Below the pieces are notes generated by a model that saw only the letters and a list, made by a program, of their open reading frames with translations, ran no database searches and was not told where the DNA came from. Shown in pieces: positions 34,377 to 42,856 of a stretch of DNA of 64,000 nt. The stretch lies in the NCBI RefSeq assembly GCF_039541915.1, contig NZ_BAABHD010000084.1, forward strand, positions 1 through 64,000. The letters run 5' to 3'. Every line of letters starts with the position of its first letter. The first letter of the stretch is position 1. The stretch comes from Nibrella saemangeumensis (lineage in GTDB: Bacteria > Bacteroidota > Bacteroidia > Cytophagales > Spirosomataceae). The position numbers were made by a program, and so were the translations under genes.

Positions 34377-36623
34377 TTATTTACGGCTGATAGGCGCTCC
34401 CGCAACCGGCGGGCTGATCACGCCCAGGTAGCGACCCATCCAGTAGGGCAGCAGCCAGATGTCACCGGCGCTGTGTTCCGATACCCCGTTGCCGCCTTTG
34501 CGATCTAAGTTAAACATATTAGCGTTATGCCGCTGGATCGGCCGCTCATCGGGGGGTAATACCTCCCTGGTGGTTTGTCTGCGGAAATTAGGCGCTATCG
34601 TCTCAATATCCTTACGGTGGCTGTTGGCGATGCTCCAGTCAATGAGGTCAAGGGGATGCTCCTGTAGATACCAGATGGCTTCGTTCAGGTCAAAATCTTT
34701 CACACCGGTCAGGGCGGTGAAGATGTTCCAGGCACCTTCCTTCTCGGGGCGCTCGGCTTCCCAGTGGTCCAGAATGGCTTTCTTATATTTCGCCTTAAGC
34801 GTGTCGTTGAAGGCGTAGCGGTACAGGCCCCAGTAGCCGACAAAGTACATCTCGTCGTCGGAGTGATTCCAGCTTTCCGACAGGTTTTTGGCGTGGGCGT
34901 CGGCACTGGTTGGCGCTTCGCCGATCTGGCTCATCGGACGCATCAGGTTCTCCAGATAGCCGTGCTGCTGCATCAGTTCAAATGCTTTCTTCCGGTAAAT
35001 GTCTTTTTTAGTGAAGTGATAGGCCGTTTGCAGCATGCCAATAATGTTGGACGAGTTGAGTTTCCGGTCGCCTACCGACGGGTCAAATCCATTGACGTAT
35101 TTGGGGTTCCACTTGCCCCATTGGGTCGGTTTGCCGTTGTAGTCGATCAGGTACCAGTCATTTTTGATGATGTGCCCCATCAAGGTGTCGATGAGGCTGA
35201 TGGACCGGGTTTTCAGGTCTTTGTCGGGGATGAGTTCGGCCATGGCTCCGAAGGCAAAGATATGGCCAATGACTTCGTCGCTGCTGGTGGTCGCTTTCCA
35301 ATCCCACTCCGGATGGGGTGCATGCTGCCAGCGGTCCGGATCGGCAAGCTGGCTGATGAAGCCGCGCCGTTCAAACGAGCGCGACGGAAATCCCGGAATG
35401 GGATTGATGGTGTACAGCCGCTCCATGGCGTCGAGTGATTCGCGGCAGTTTTTCAGGGCTTCTTCGTCTTTGGTCACGGCATAGCGAAAAATCTCCCCGG
35501 CGAGGTACATGGAGGTCCACAGACCATCGTTGTCGGAATCGTCCATGTAGCCGGAGGCTACATTGCCTTTCTCCATGCCGCTGATCGAGGCATTGAAACC
35601 GTTGCGGATGTGGCGGCTGCGGACCTGCTCATCATAAAACATGGCCTTGTCGTGGAGGGTCATTTCCCTGAAGCAGATTTCACCGAGACCGGCATTGGTC
35701 AGTACCAGCACGGCATTATTTTTTCCTTTGGCAATATGCGTAACCTGGTTGCCGGGTAACCAGCGTTCACCGTAGTAATAGTCATACTTACCGTCGGGCC
35801 GCTGCGCAAACGCTCCCTGCGAAGTACCGAACCACAGCCGGCCGTTGATGTCGGCGACGGCGGTAATATCCGTAGCCGGCAGTTTTCGGCGAATCTCGCC
35901 GATGGGCTTTTTGGTGTTGGCATCCAGTTCAATATAGCCGTCGCGGGTGCCAATGATAACTTTTTTGCCCCCGCTGCTAAGGTCAAACGCGGTGAAGTCC
36001 TTGCCGGTATACACGGACGTCAGTTTGTTGGTGGCCGGTGAAAACGTAGCCAGTGACTGCCGGCCGAGAACCCAGAACTGATTGGCCCCTTCCTGAAAGC
36101 GCAGGCCGATTACCTCATCATTGGGCAGGCTCCCGTTCCAGAGACTTTTGGAGTCTTTCAGCAGATGCAGCGCCCGGCCGTCGGAGATCAGGAACGTAAA
36201 ATTACGTCCGCCGGCCAGCAGCCTGGCGTTAGGCAGCGTGTGCTCCGAGTACAGTTTCCCGGCCCAGGCGTTGCTCAGGACCGCTTTGTTGTCCAGCAGT
36301 ACGTGTTGCTGGTCGTACATTCCGATGGCCGCAATCTTCTTGTTTTTCAGCGTGCGGTACGTACCGTCTGGGCGTAATGTGCCGGGATAGAGAAACTGGC
36401 CGCCATAGGGCTGAAGTACCCCTTCTGGTGAAAATATCTTGATACTCCCGTTGCGGTCACAATAAACCTCGGAAAGTTTACTATTAGGTTTGTCGATATA
36501 GTATTTGACACTGTAATCCTGCAGGAAGGGTTTGTCTTGGTGCACCGATTGGGCATAGGACGACTGGCTGGTGAGGAGGCCAAGAAGCAAGCCGGAAAAA
36601 AGCAAAAAGCTGAGTGTACGCAT
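34377..36623 (-). CDS. beta-propeller plus helical-toroid fusion protein, copy B
   Basis: This is a 748-residue exported protein (signal peptide ~1-24, SSYAQ). Residues ~30-340 are short WD-poor propeller repeats of the kind seen in hybrid two-component sensors (GRLWFGTSQGAFA). Residues ~355-740 are a helical domain with DNDGLWTSMYLAGEIFRYA, TTSSDEVIGHIFAFGAMAEL and PLDLIDWSI, ending in LPYWMGRYLG. The same landmarks occur in the gene at 37884-40169, so the two are paralogues. The helical part looks like an (alpha/alpha)6 glycosidase or lyase toroid. There is no transmembrane kinase or response-regulator part. The enzymatic role is not established. Confidence 0.7.
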   Translation of the reverse strand: MRTLSFLLFSGLLLGLLTSQSSYAQSVHQDKPFLQDYSVKYYIDKPNSKLSEVYCDRNGSIKIFSPEGVLQPYGGQFLYPGTLRPDGTYRTLKNKKIAAIGMYDQQHVLLDNKAVLSNAWAGKLYSEHTLPNARLLAGGRNFTFLISDGRALHLLKDSKSLWNGSLPNDEVIGLRFQEGANQFWVLGRQSLATFSPATNKLTSVYTGKDFTAFDLSSGGKKVIIGTRDGYIELDANTKKPIGEIRRKLPATDITAVADINGRLWFGTSQGAFAQRPDGKYDYYYGERWLPGNQVTHIAKGKNNAVLVLTNAGLGEICFREMTLHDKAMFYDEQVRSRHIRNGFNASISGMEKGNVASGYMDDSDNDGLWTSMYLAGEIFRYAVTKDEEALKNCRESLDAMERLYTINPIPGFPSRSFERRGFISQLADPDRWQHAPHPEWDWKATTSSDEVIGHIFAFGAMAELIPDKDLKTRSISLIDTLMGHIIKNDWYLIDYNGKPTQWGKWNPKYVNGFDPSVGDRKLNSSNIIGMLQTAYHFTKKDIYRKKAFELMQQHGYLENLMRPMSQIGEAPTSADAHAKNLSESWNHSDDEMYFVGYWGLYRYAFNDTLKAKYKKAILDHWEAERPEKEGAWNIFTALTGVKDFDLNEAIWYLQEHPLDLIDWSIANSHRKDIETIAPNFRRQTTREVLPPDERPIQRHNANMFNLDRKGGNGVSEHSAGDIWLLPYWMGRYLGVISPPVAGAPISRK

Positions 36624-36655
36624 ATGGGTTAAGCGGTATAATGAAAATGTCCTGG

Positions 36656-37870
36656 TTAAAGGGTAATTCGGGCCGGATCGACCACTACGTATTTGATTGA
36701 TTTACGGCTGTTCTCCGGATGGTAGGAGTACGTCAGGTGCAGCAGGCCGTCGGGCGTCTGAATGAGCGACGGATACGAGTAGCCGCCTTTGCCGGGCGGG
36801 TGATCTTCCAGCCGGATTTTTCGCTTCCAGGTTTTGCCTTCGTCGTCGGACAAACACAGGCTGACCCGGTAGCGTCCATCGTCAATATCATTGCCCAGAA
36901 ACGCCCATTTGCCGTCGTTCAGTACCAGTAGTTCGACGCTGGCCGTATTGGGGATGTCGGTTTTGACCGCTGCTGTCCAGGTTTCACCCCTGTCTTTGGA
37001 TTCGCTCACCTGCACCCGGCTGGGGTTATCTCCGCTGTCGCGCAGATAGGCCACCAGCGTACCGTCGCGTTTCCGGGCCAGGGCCGGCTGAATGGGTCCC
37101 CGGCCGACCAGCGGCAGGCTGGGTCGCCAGGTGGTACCATCGTCGTCGGAAATCGCCATCAGGCCCATGTTGTAACCATCGGAATAGAGGGGTAATATGA
37201 TCCGGCCGTTTTCCTGGAGCATGGGTTTAATTCGGGTCATCCAGCCGATGCTGCGCTTGCGTGGGTCTTTGCTGGCTTCGATAATCATGCTGTCGTACGA
37301 TTGGGCGTACTCCGCCCAGCCGGCTCCGGAGTGGGGTAGTTCCTTAAAGCGGGCGGCTACTTCGGTGGCAAAGCGGTCGTCGGGTTTGAGCAGGATGTTG
37401 TCCTGCCAGTTCCAGACGGGCGCACCGGTTTTCAGATAATCCGTGGAGGTCCGGAACCGCAGGATTGACTGTTCCCAGCGATTGGCCTGCACGGCAATCC
37501 AGACCAGAAACAGCTTTCCCTGGCTGTTCAGGAACAGTACCGGGTTGCAGTCGGGCAGGTTGGGCGTATCGGCCATCAGGAATGGCTCGCTCCAGCTTTT
37601 GTCGCCTTTCTTCAGGCGGGCACCCATAATGCGGACATCATCGGCGGTGCGCTCCCCGCTGCCCTGGAACCACGCCACCAGCATATCGCCGTTGGGCAGG
37701 CTCACCAGGCTGCTGCCGTGTACGTGTTGTGGTTGCTGCGGAAAGATCAGCATCTCCCGGATAATGGCAGAGTTTGAGGTGGTTTGGGCAACCGCAACAG
37801 CCATTGCACCAATCAGTACAAGCAGGCAGAGATAGTAACGAAGCAGGTTAGGTTTCAGGAGGTAGTGCAT
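36656..37870 (-). CDS. secreted BNR-repeat sialidase-like exo-glycosidase
   Basis: This is a 404-residue protein with a signal peptide or N-terminal anchor (~1-28, AVAVAQ). Asp-box motifs are SDDDGTTW, SKDRGETW and SDDEGKTW, giving a six-bladed sialidase-type propeller. The likely family is the BNR_2 sialidase-like group, which also contains enzymes acting on sugars other than sialic acid. It lies between the two propeller-toroid paralogues with gaps of 32 and 13 nt, so all are one operon with the sulfatase. It probably trims a terminal sugar from a sulfated or acidic glycan. Confidence 0.8.
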   Translation of the reverse strand: MHYLLKPNLLRYYLCLLVLIGAMAVAVAQTTSNSAIIREMLIFPQQPQHVHGSSLVSLPNGDMLVAWFQGSGERTADDVRIMGARLKKGDKSWSEPFLMADTPNLPDCNPVLFLNSQGKLFLVWIAVQANRWEQSILRFRTSTDYLKTGAPVWNWQDNILLKPDDRFATEVAARFKELPHSGAGWAEYAQSYDSMIIEASKDPRKRSIGWMTRIKPMLQENGRIILPLYSDGYNMGLMAISDDDGTTWRPSLPLVGRGPIQPALARKRDGTLVAYLRDSGDNPSRVQVSESKDRGETWTAAVKTDIPNTASVELLVLNDGKWAFLGNDIDDGRYRVSLCLSDDEGKTWKRKIRLEDHPPGKGGYSYPSLIQTPDGLLHLTYSYHPENSRKSIKYVVVDPARITL

Positions 37871-37883
37871 ACGTGTTTAGCGT

Positions 37884-40169
37884 TTATCGGATCATACCCA
37901 GGTAGCGGCCCATCCAGTAGGGGTGGAGCCAGAACACCGGTTCGCGCTCCCGGTCGGGCGCACCCGCTACCGCCGTCCAGGGGTTCTTATCCCACCGTAT
38001 GGTGGCCCGGATGCTGGGCGGTTGTAGCCGGTCGACCTGCAGTTCGTCCAGCACCGGGGTTCGCACGATGCGCAGGTCTTCGCGCCGGGTATGGTCAATG
38101 GTCCAGTCGACCAGGTCAAGGGGGGTGTCAATCAGGAAATTGACGGAATTGGTCAGTTCCTCTTTTTTGTCGCGGGAATAGCAATAGATGAAGTTAATCA
38201 GCGGGTTGTGGTCGTCCCGACGGCGGTCGAACCACTGGTCCATATGCTGCTGGTAGAAGGCCAGCAGCTCCGGATCTTTTTCGCATTTGAGCAGAATAGG
38301 ATAAACATACGCGGCCAGCATCACATCAAAATAGATAAACCAGGCTGGATTCTGGTTCGGAATGCCGGCCATATTTTTCAGGTAGCCTTCATCGCGGATA
38401 AGCCTCAGGTATTCCGATTGGTATTTCTGCTTGCCGGTCATGTGGTAGGCCAACTTCAGAAACGCCAGCAGTTCCATGGAGTTCTGATTCCGGTCGGGCG
38501 TCCACTCCGGATCGCGGTTCAGCTTGTCGGGCGACCATACCGCCCAGCGCGTATGCGTGCCGTCGATGTCCACAAAGTTGTAGTTGTGGGCGATGAGGTA
38601 ATCCATGATTTTACTGACGTGCCGGCGTATAAGCTCCTTCCCGGCTGCATCGGCCACCAATTCGTAGTAGAAAAAGTAGCCCATCATATGGCCGCATAAC
38701 TCATCGCTGCTGGTGTCGCCTTTCCAGAGCCAGTGGCCATCCTTCGACTTGCGCCAGCGGATTTCCACCGGTTTAAAGCGGGGTTCCTTCACCAGTTCAT
38801 CGGCACGCTGCCGATCGGTGAAGGTTCGGTTCGGATCGTGAAGTTCGGCTTTCCAATTGGCAGGAACGATGGTGCGGGCAAAGAAACCATCGGTACCGGT
38901 TACCTCTTGGAGCAGTTTCAGAAAACGAAAGGCTTTGGCAGCTTTTTCGCGGGCATCCGGGCTTTTCGTGGCCGCGTACCGGAAGCTCTCCATGGTCAGG
39001 TAACAGCCGGTATACTCGCCATCGTTATCGTCGTCTTCGGGTTGCCAGGAGCTGACATCCCCCGGCACCGCCAGCCGGCACTGCCCGGCAATCCAGGGGG
39101 CGCGGATATGCCGCTTCATCAGCACATCGTAAAAGTAATCCTGCTTCTGGGCCAGACTCATTTCCTGCCTACGGATCGCGCTTACTCCTTTGGGCGTGGC
39201 AATCCAGGCATCACCGGCCGGGTCAAACGCAATGGCATTAACGTGGTCGTCGAGCAGCCAGCGTCGGCTAAACAGGAGAGAGCGGTTGCCATCCGGCCGG
39301 AACCGGACCACGCCCGCTTCGGAACCGACCCACATGGTACCGTCGGGGGCCTGTTCGACACAGGTAACAAAGGAAGAAGGAATGCCATCCTCCGGTTTGA
39401 GTATTCGCCGTTGTTTGTTTGCGGGTAAAATTGTTACACCACCAAGGCCACCCGCCCACAGATTCCCGTCCTTATCCAGCGCCAGTCCTTTGACGTAAGC
39501 ACTCAGCAGGTCTTCTTTTTTATAGATGTGGCGGGTAGCGCCGGCGGAGGTATGGTACAACCCTACATCACTGGCCGCCCACAGCCCACCCGATCCATCA
39601 GAAATGGCTTTGCGGATAGAGCGGGCAATGGGGTAGGGTTTCGGTTCGCAGCCGGTAGCGGTGAGCAGCCAGACGCCATGCGGCCCCAGCGCATAGACGC
39701 CCTCGGCGGTCGGACTCAGAACCGAAATAGGGGCTACCGGTCCGGCGACACGTTCAGGCCTGTTATTACTATAGCGGTATAGACCATTCCAGGTACCCAG
39801 CCAAACGGTGTTTTGCCGATCCACCGCGACCGCAAACGCCGGTCCTTTATCGGCAGGGGCCATCATGCTCTGCCAGCCGGCCTGACCGCTCGCCTTCCGG
39901 AATACGCCCGATGCCGTAGCGATCCAGACATTGGACTGGTTATCGACCGCGATGCTGCGCACATTGTTCTCGTCCGCATCCCGGCTGACCGGATAGGCTT
40001 CATGGTACTCCTGCCGGAACGAGGTATCCTGGTAGTACGCCGGCTCAGCACCTATGGCCTGGTGAAGGGCCGGAAGTGTATTGAGCCGGGAGGCCCCCAA
40101 CACCAATCCACCGCCAACGGTCAGCAGACCGAGTAGCTGAAGAACGGGTATTCCGGGGGGTGATTGCAT
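37884..40169 (-). CDS. beta-propeller plus helical-toroid fusion protein, copy A
   Basis: This is a 761-residue protein with an N-terminal hydrophobic anchor or signal (~8-28). Residues ~60-345 carry clear Reg_prop-type repeats (NVWIATASGVFR, TVWLGTWNGLYRY, NLWAGGLGGVT, DAWIATPKGVS), known from hybrid two-component sensors. Residues ~355-755 form the helical domain with DNDGEYTGCYLTMESFRYA, DTSSDELCGHMMGYFFYYEL and PLDLVDWTI, ending in HPYWMGRYLG. It is the first gene of the four-gene operon and the paralogue of 34377-36623. No kinase, DNA-binding or known catalytic signature is seen. A propeller used in sensing joined to an enzyme-like toroid is an unusual architecture. Confidence 0.7.
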   Translation of the reverse strand: MQSPPGIPVLQLLGLLTVGGGLVLGASRLNTLPALHQAIGAEPAYYQDTSFRQEYHEAYPVSRDADENNVRSIAVDNQSNVWIATASGVFRKASGQAGWQSMMAPADKGPAFAVAVDRQNTVWLGTWNGLYRYSNNRPERVAGPVAPISVLSPTAEGVYALGPHGVWLLTATGCEPKPYPIARSIRKAISDGSGGLWAASDVGLYHTSAGATRHIYKKEDLLSAYVKGLALDKDGNLWAGGLGGVTILPANKQRRILKPEDGIPSSFVTCVEQAPDGTMWVGSEAGVVRFRPDGNRSLLFSRRWLLDDHVNAIAFDPAGDAWIATPKGVSAIRRQEMSLAQKQDYFYDVLMKRHIRAPWIAGQCRLAVPGDVSSWQPEDDDNDGEYTGCYLTMESFRYAATKSPDAREKAAKAFRFLKLLQEVTGTDGFFARTIVPANWKAELHDPNRTFTDRQRADELVKEPRFKPVEIRWRKSKDGHWLWKGDTSSDELCGHMMGYFFYYELVADAAGKELIRRHVSKIMDYLIAHNYNFVDIDGTHTRWAVWSPDKLNRDPEWTPDRNQNSMELLAFLKLAYHMTGKQKYQSEYLRLIRDEGYLKNMAGIPNQNPAWFIYFDVMLAAYVYPILLKCEKDPELLAFYQQHMDQWFDRRRDDHNPLINFIYCYSRDKKEELTNSVNFLIDTPLDLVDWTIDHTRREDLRIVRTPVLDELQVDRLQPPSIRATIRWDKNPWTAVAGAPDREREPVFWLHPYWMGRYLGMIR

Positions 40170-40391
40170 AGGAGCAGGCCTGATAAGGGTTTAGTAATAT
40201 ACTCCGTAAGCAGGTCGCCGGGCTATTGACTCCAATGACAATTTACAATTGAAACTGTCTCAGTATGCCTCTCATTGAATTTAAAAATAACCTTTCTATT
40301 CACTTGAGGGAATAAAAAGGATGCATTAGATGATACTTTTATGCCTGTTCTGTCTGTAAGATGAACGAGGTAAGTAACGATCATTTCACAC

Positions 40392-40754
40392 CTACCTTTT
40401 TCGCTCAAATATTTTCTTTTGCTCTGAAATCTGGTCTCGTATGGTATAGCAATCGCCAACAGGGCCACCGATTGTCATCTTAACGGTACAGATCAACGAG
40501 CCATCACACCGGTGTAACGTTGCCTCACCGTAATCAGGACCGTAGAAGTAATCCAGCAGAAAAGCAGTTTGTCCTTTATAACGGGCTGAGTATATGGTCA
40601 CATCGGCGGATACGTTCTTGCTGGCTTCAATCCAGGTTCGTAGCCAACTCAGGTCCCGAAGCGGTCGTTTAACTCCGCAGGTGTTGGGGATAACTTCCTC
40701 CCGGTTGCAGGAGAGTATAGCAAGCAAGAGTATAGTGACGGATATCTGTTTCAT
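40392..40754 (-). CDS. small hypothetical lipoprotein
   Basis: This is a 120-residue protein with a lipoprotein signal ending at Cys16 (LAILSC). The mature part contains three further cysteines (NTCGVK, HRCDGSLIC and GDC), suggesting disulfides. The central segment AFLLDYFYGPDYGEATLHRC could be a small beta-structured domain. No known domain is recognised. It is 24 nt downstream of the beta-barrel gene on the same strand (40779-41396), so the two may be co-transcribed. A function is not assigned. The stretch 40170-40391 holds no convincing gene. Confidence 0.65.
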   Translation of the reverse strand: MKQISVTILLLAILSCNREEVIPNTCGVKRPLRDLSWLRTWIEASKNVSADVTIYSARYKGQTAFLLDYFYGPDYGEATLHRCDGSLICTVKMTIGGPVGDCYTIRDQISEQKKIFERKR

Positions 40755-40778
40755 ATGATATGAAGGAAAATAGCTATC

Positions 40779-41396
40779 CTACCGGCCGAAGAACAAATTG
40801 AAGCCAATAGTTAGCGAAGCGTTTCGGTAAATAGTAGTGAATTTGTTTTCCGATAATCCATCCGCTTTACTAGTCATCCTGGAGCGAACCCAATGGTAGC
40901 CTACCTGGGTATCTAAGGACACGTTTCTGGTCAGGAAATAAGCGACCCCTGCCGAAGGTGTAAATTGCATGGAATTTCCCCGGTTTACAGTCCTTTGCGG
41001 TGAGTTGATCAGGTTGGTATATCGACCATAACTCGTTGCTATCGAATACGAAACGCCGAGATAGGGTTTTACATTTGATTGACCCACGTAATATCGGACA
41101 TAAGGCGAAATACCCAGGCTATTGGATGAGCCTCTGAGAAGAATAGTAGGATTACCTTGCCGCTGAGTCGAGTAACTTAGTGGAAGTCCTACCCCGACCA
41201 GAAAGTTATCGACTATAAAATAACCCGTAGATGGATTGACAGAGCCCGAAAAACTGGATACATTTTCAGTTAACTGAAAGGTGAAGGAACCGACATCAAC
41301 TCCAACAGTCCAGCGTCCTTTTTCAGTAGGTGATTGAGCAGTGGTTAGTTGAGCTGCTGCTATCAGCAGAAGCAGGGGAGAAAGTTTCCTGAGCAT
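40779..41396 (-). CDS. outer-membrane beta-barrel protein
   Basis: This is a 205-residue protein with a signal peptide (1-20, AAQLTTAQ). The rest is alternating amphipathic strands with turns (GRWTVGVDVGSFTFQLTE, GISPYVRYYVG, VKPYLGVSYSIATSYG). It ends in an aromatic strand LTIGFNLFFGR, the usual sorting signal of small eight-stranded barrels. It is similar in design to the PorT/OmpW-like 'outer membrane beta-barrel' proteins of Bacteroidota. The role is unknown. It is the first gene of a short minus-strand unit with the lipoprotein gene. Confidence 0.8.
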   Translation of the reverse strand: MLRKLSPLLLLIAAAQLTTAQSPTEKGRWTVGVDVGSFTFQLTENVSSFSGSVNPSTGYFIVDNFLVGVGLPLSYSTQRQGNPTILLRGSSNSLGISPYVRYYVGQSNVKPYLGVSYSIATSYGRYTNLINSPQRTVNRGNSMQFTPSAGVAYFLTRNVSLDTQVGYHWVRSRMTSKADGLSENKFTTIYRNASLTIGFNLFFGR

Positions 41397-41489
41397 ACAG
41401 AAGTGTGGTTTGTTAATGTGTTAATTACACAAAAAATGTCATTCCGGGAACTACAGACAATATCAGTATATAGTTTGCTGTGCTCCTGT

Positions 41490-41616
41490 GTTCGCCCGCG
41501 ATTGCATCGCGTGGCGGGCGAGGTTCGCGTTTGTAACGCGTATGGAATCGTATACTTTTTAAAGACGCGTTACAAACGCGAACCTCGCCCGTCGCTCGAC
41601 ACAGTCGAGGACGAAC
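41490..41616. repeat. structured repeat element, copy 1 (26-bp central stem with two side hairpins)
   Basis: The central stem is perfect: 41516-41541 with 41565-41590 (begins GGGCGAGGTTCGCG). On the left, CGCGAT/ATCGCG form a side hairpin. On the right, CTCGAC-ACA-GTCGAG forms another. GTTCG at 41490 and CGAAC at 41612-41616 close the base, so the whole can fold as a cloverleaf. A second copy lies at 53148-53277. It occupies much of the 432-bp gap 41397-41828; a near-consensus -7 box (TACCTTTA, about 41736-41743) lies downstream of it before the sigma factor gene. Confidence 0.85.
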
Positions 41617-41828
41617 GACGGGTAAATTGCCTTGACGTATAACCTGAGAAGTGAGAAAGTTATACGTTTAATAAAGATTGCGCAGATTGAGGATAGATTT
41701 ACGTAATCTGCGCTATAGAGTTGATTCTAATTGCTTACCTTTAGTTAGGATACATATCCGACGCCTACGCTTTGTTGCCACTGACCTTTTCCAGAACCAT
41801 ACGTTTGACTTAATGGGCTTCCTAAACC

Positions 41829-42368
41829 ATGGCTACTATGAACCAACATATCCTCACCAGAGTCGTACAGGGCGATCAGGCCGCTTTTGCGGACCTTTAT
41901 ATTACATACCGGACTCCGGCGCTACGTTTCTGCATCTCGCTTCTGAAAGATGAAGAAGAGGCCGAGAACATGGTCCACGAGGTATTTCTGAAAATCTGGG
42001 ACCGGCGCCATCAAATCAATCCGGAACTCAACTTCCATTCGTACCTGTTTACCTGCCTGCGCAACATGGTCTTTGACCATCTGAAGAAAATGGAGAAGGA
42101 TCAGCTGCTCCGGGAGCGGTACTGGCAGCGGATGCAGAACATACGGGAAGAGGAAGGCGAAGAGGAGGAAAGGCGAATGGAGTTGCTGGAGGATGCTGTG
42201 AACAGCTTATCGACGAAGCGGAAACTAGTGTTGAAACTTAATGTCGAGCAGGGTAAGTCGTACCAGGAAATTGCCGAACTGCTGCGCATATCAAAAAACA
42301 CCGTAAAAAATCAGCTGGTGAAGGCCCGGCAGCTTTTACGGGAGAAACTGGATTTTGCAGCTCTGTAA
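41829..42368 (+). CDS. ECF-type RNA polymerase sigma factor
   Basis: This is a 179-residue protein. Sigma region 2 is at ~10-75 (QGDQAAFADLY, then EAENMVHEVFLKIWDRR). Region 4 is at ~120-170 (QGKSYQEIAELLRISKNTVKN). The start may be 41829 or the in-frame ATG at 41838. ECF sigmas of this group usually work with a FecR anti-sigma and a SusC/FecA-type receptor. Here a tiny FecR-N-like protein and a SusC gene follow, but that SusC lacks the STN signalling domain. A terminator at 42420-42450 separates it from the next gene. Confidence 0.9.
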   Translation: MATMNQHILTRVVQGDQAAFADLYITYRTPALRFCISLLKDEEEAENMVHEVFLKIWDRRHQINPELNFHSYLFTCLRNMVFDHLKKMEKDQLLRERYWQRMQNIREEEGEEEERRMELLEDAVNSLSTKRKLVLKLNVEQGKSYQEIAELLRISKNTVKNQLVKARQLLREKLDFAAL

Positions 42369-42419
42369 CCAACAGGCCGGGAAATGGCCTTCTCATTTTG
42401 TATGATATGTAGTAGTCGA

Positions 42420-42450
42420 AGCAGCGTCAGTATGGGCGCTGCTTTTTTTT
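42420..42450 (+). terminator. rho-independent terminator after the sigma factor
   Basis: AGCAGCG (42420-42426) pairs with CGCTGCT (42437-42443), followed by a run of eight T residues ending at 42450. Confidence 0.85.
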
Positions 42451-42561
42451 GGGCCGGCGTTGGTTACCCACTTCATTAAAAGTCCGTAAAGATATGCGGT
42501 AAGCGAGTAGTCCTTTCGGGGGGTGGTGCCGTACTATAGGCAAACTAAACTCAGGGGTAAT

Positions 42562-42780
42562 ATGCCAGGGTCCCGCGCCGAGTTTTTAATTGAACAGCTT
42601 TTGGCAAATCGGCTCACCGGGGCGGAGTTCGATGAGTTTCTGGCCGGTTTGGGTAACGACACCCGACTGGCCGAATACACCCAATACCTTGAACAGTATT
42701 TTATGGGATTGGTCCGGCAGGATGAGGAGGAAAAGCGGTTGGGCCTGACAAGTTGGAAGAGGAGTAATGGTTCAGAGTAA
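42562..42780 (+). CDS. small FecR-N-terminus-like protein (possible minimal anti-sigma)
   Basis: This is a 72-residue soluble protein. SRAEFLIEQLLANRLTGAEF, then DEFLAGL and a helical stretch, resembles the N-terminal sigma-binding helices of FecR-type anti-sigma factors. It has no transmembrane segment and no periplasmic FecR domain; the gene simply ends at 42780. I chose the ATG at 42562 because the resemblance begins there; an in-frame alternative start at 42523 gives 85 residues. Lying between an ECF sigma gene and a SusC gene, it may bind the sigma factor without sensing from outside. It could also be a decayed fragment. The resemblance is by eye only. Confidence 0.5.
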   Translation: MPGSRAEFLIEQLLANRLTGAEFDEFLAGLGNDTRLAEYTQYLEQYFMGLVRQDEEEKRLGLTSWKRSNGSE

Positions 42781-42856
42781 AGGAAATTACCATCAGTAGT
42801 GAATGCCGTAAACCTTTTGATATGAACAGATTGATCAACTACTTAACGAAAACGCT

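Noticed and set aside
40223..40468. 81-codon minus-strand frame overlapping the small lipoprotein gene
   Set aside because: Different frame from the lipoprotein, no signal or domain, overlap of about 77 nt; the lipoprotein frame is better supported.
41490..41616. CRISPR repeat or tRNA-like gene
   Set aside because: Only two distant copies and no spacer array; the cloverleaf-like fold lacks the conserved D/T-loop bases and CCA of a tRNA.
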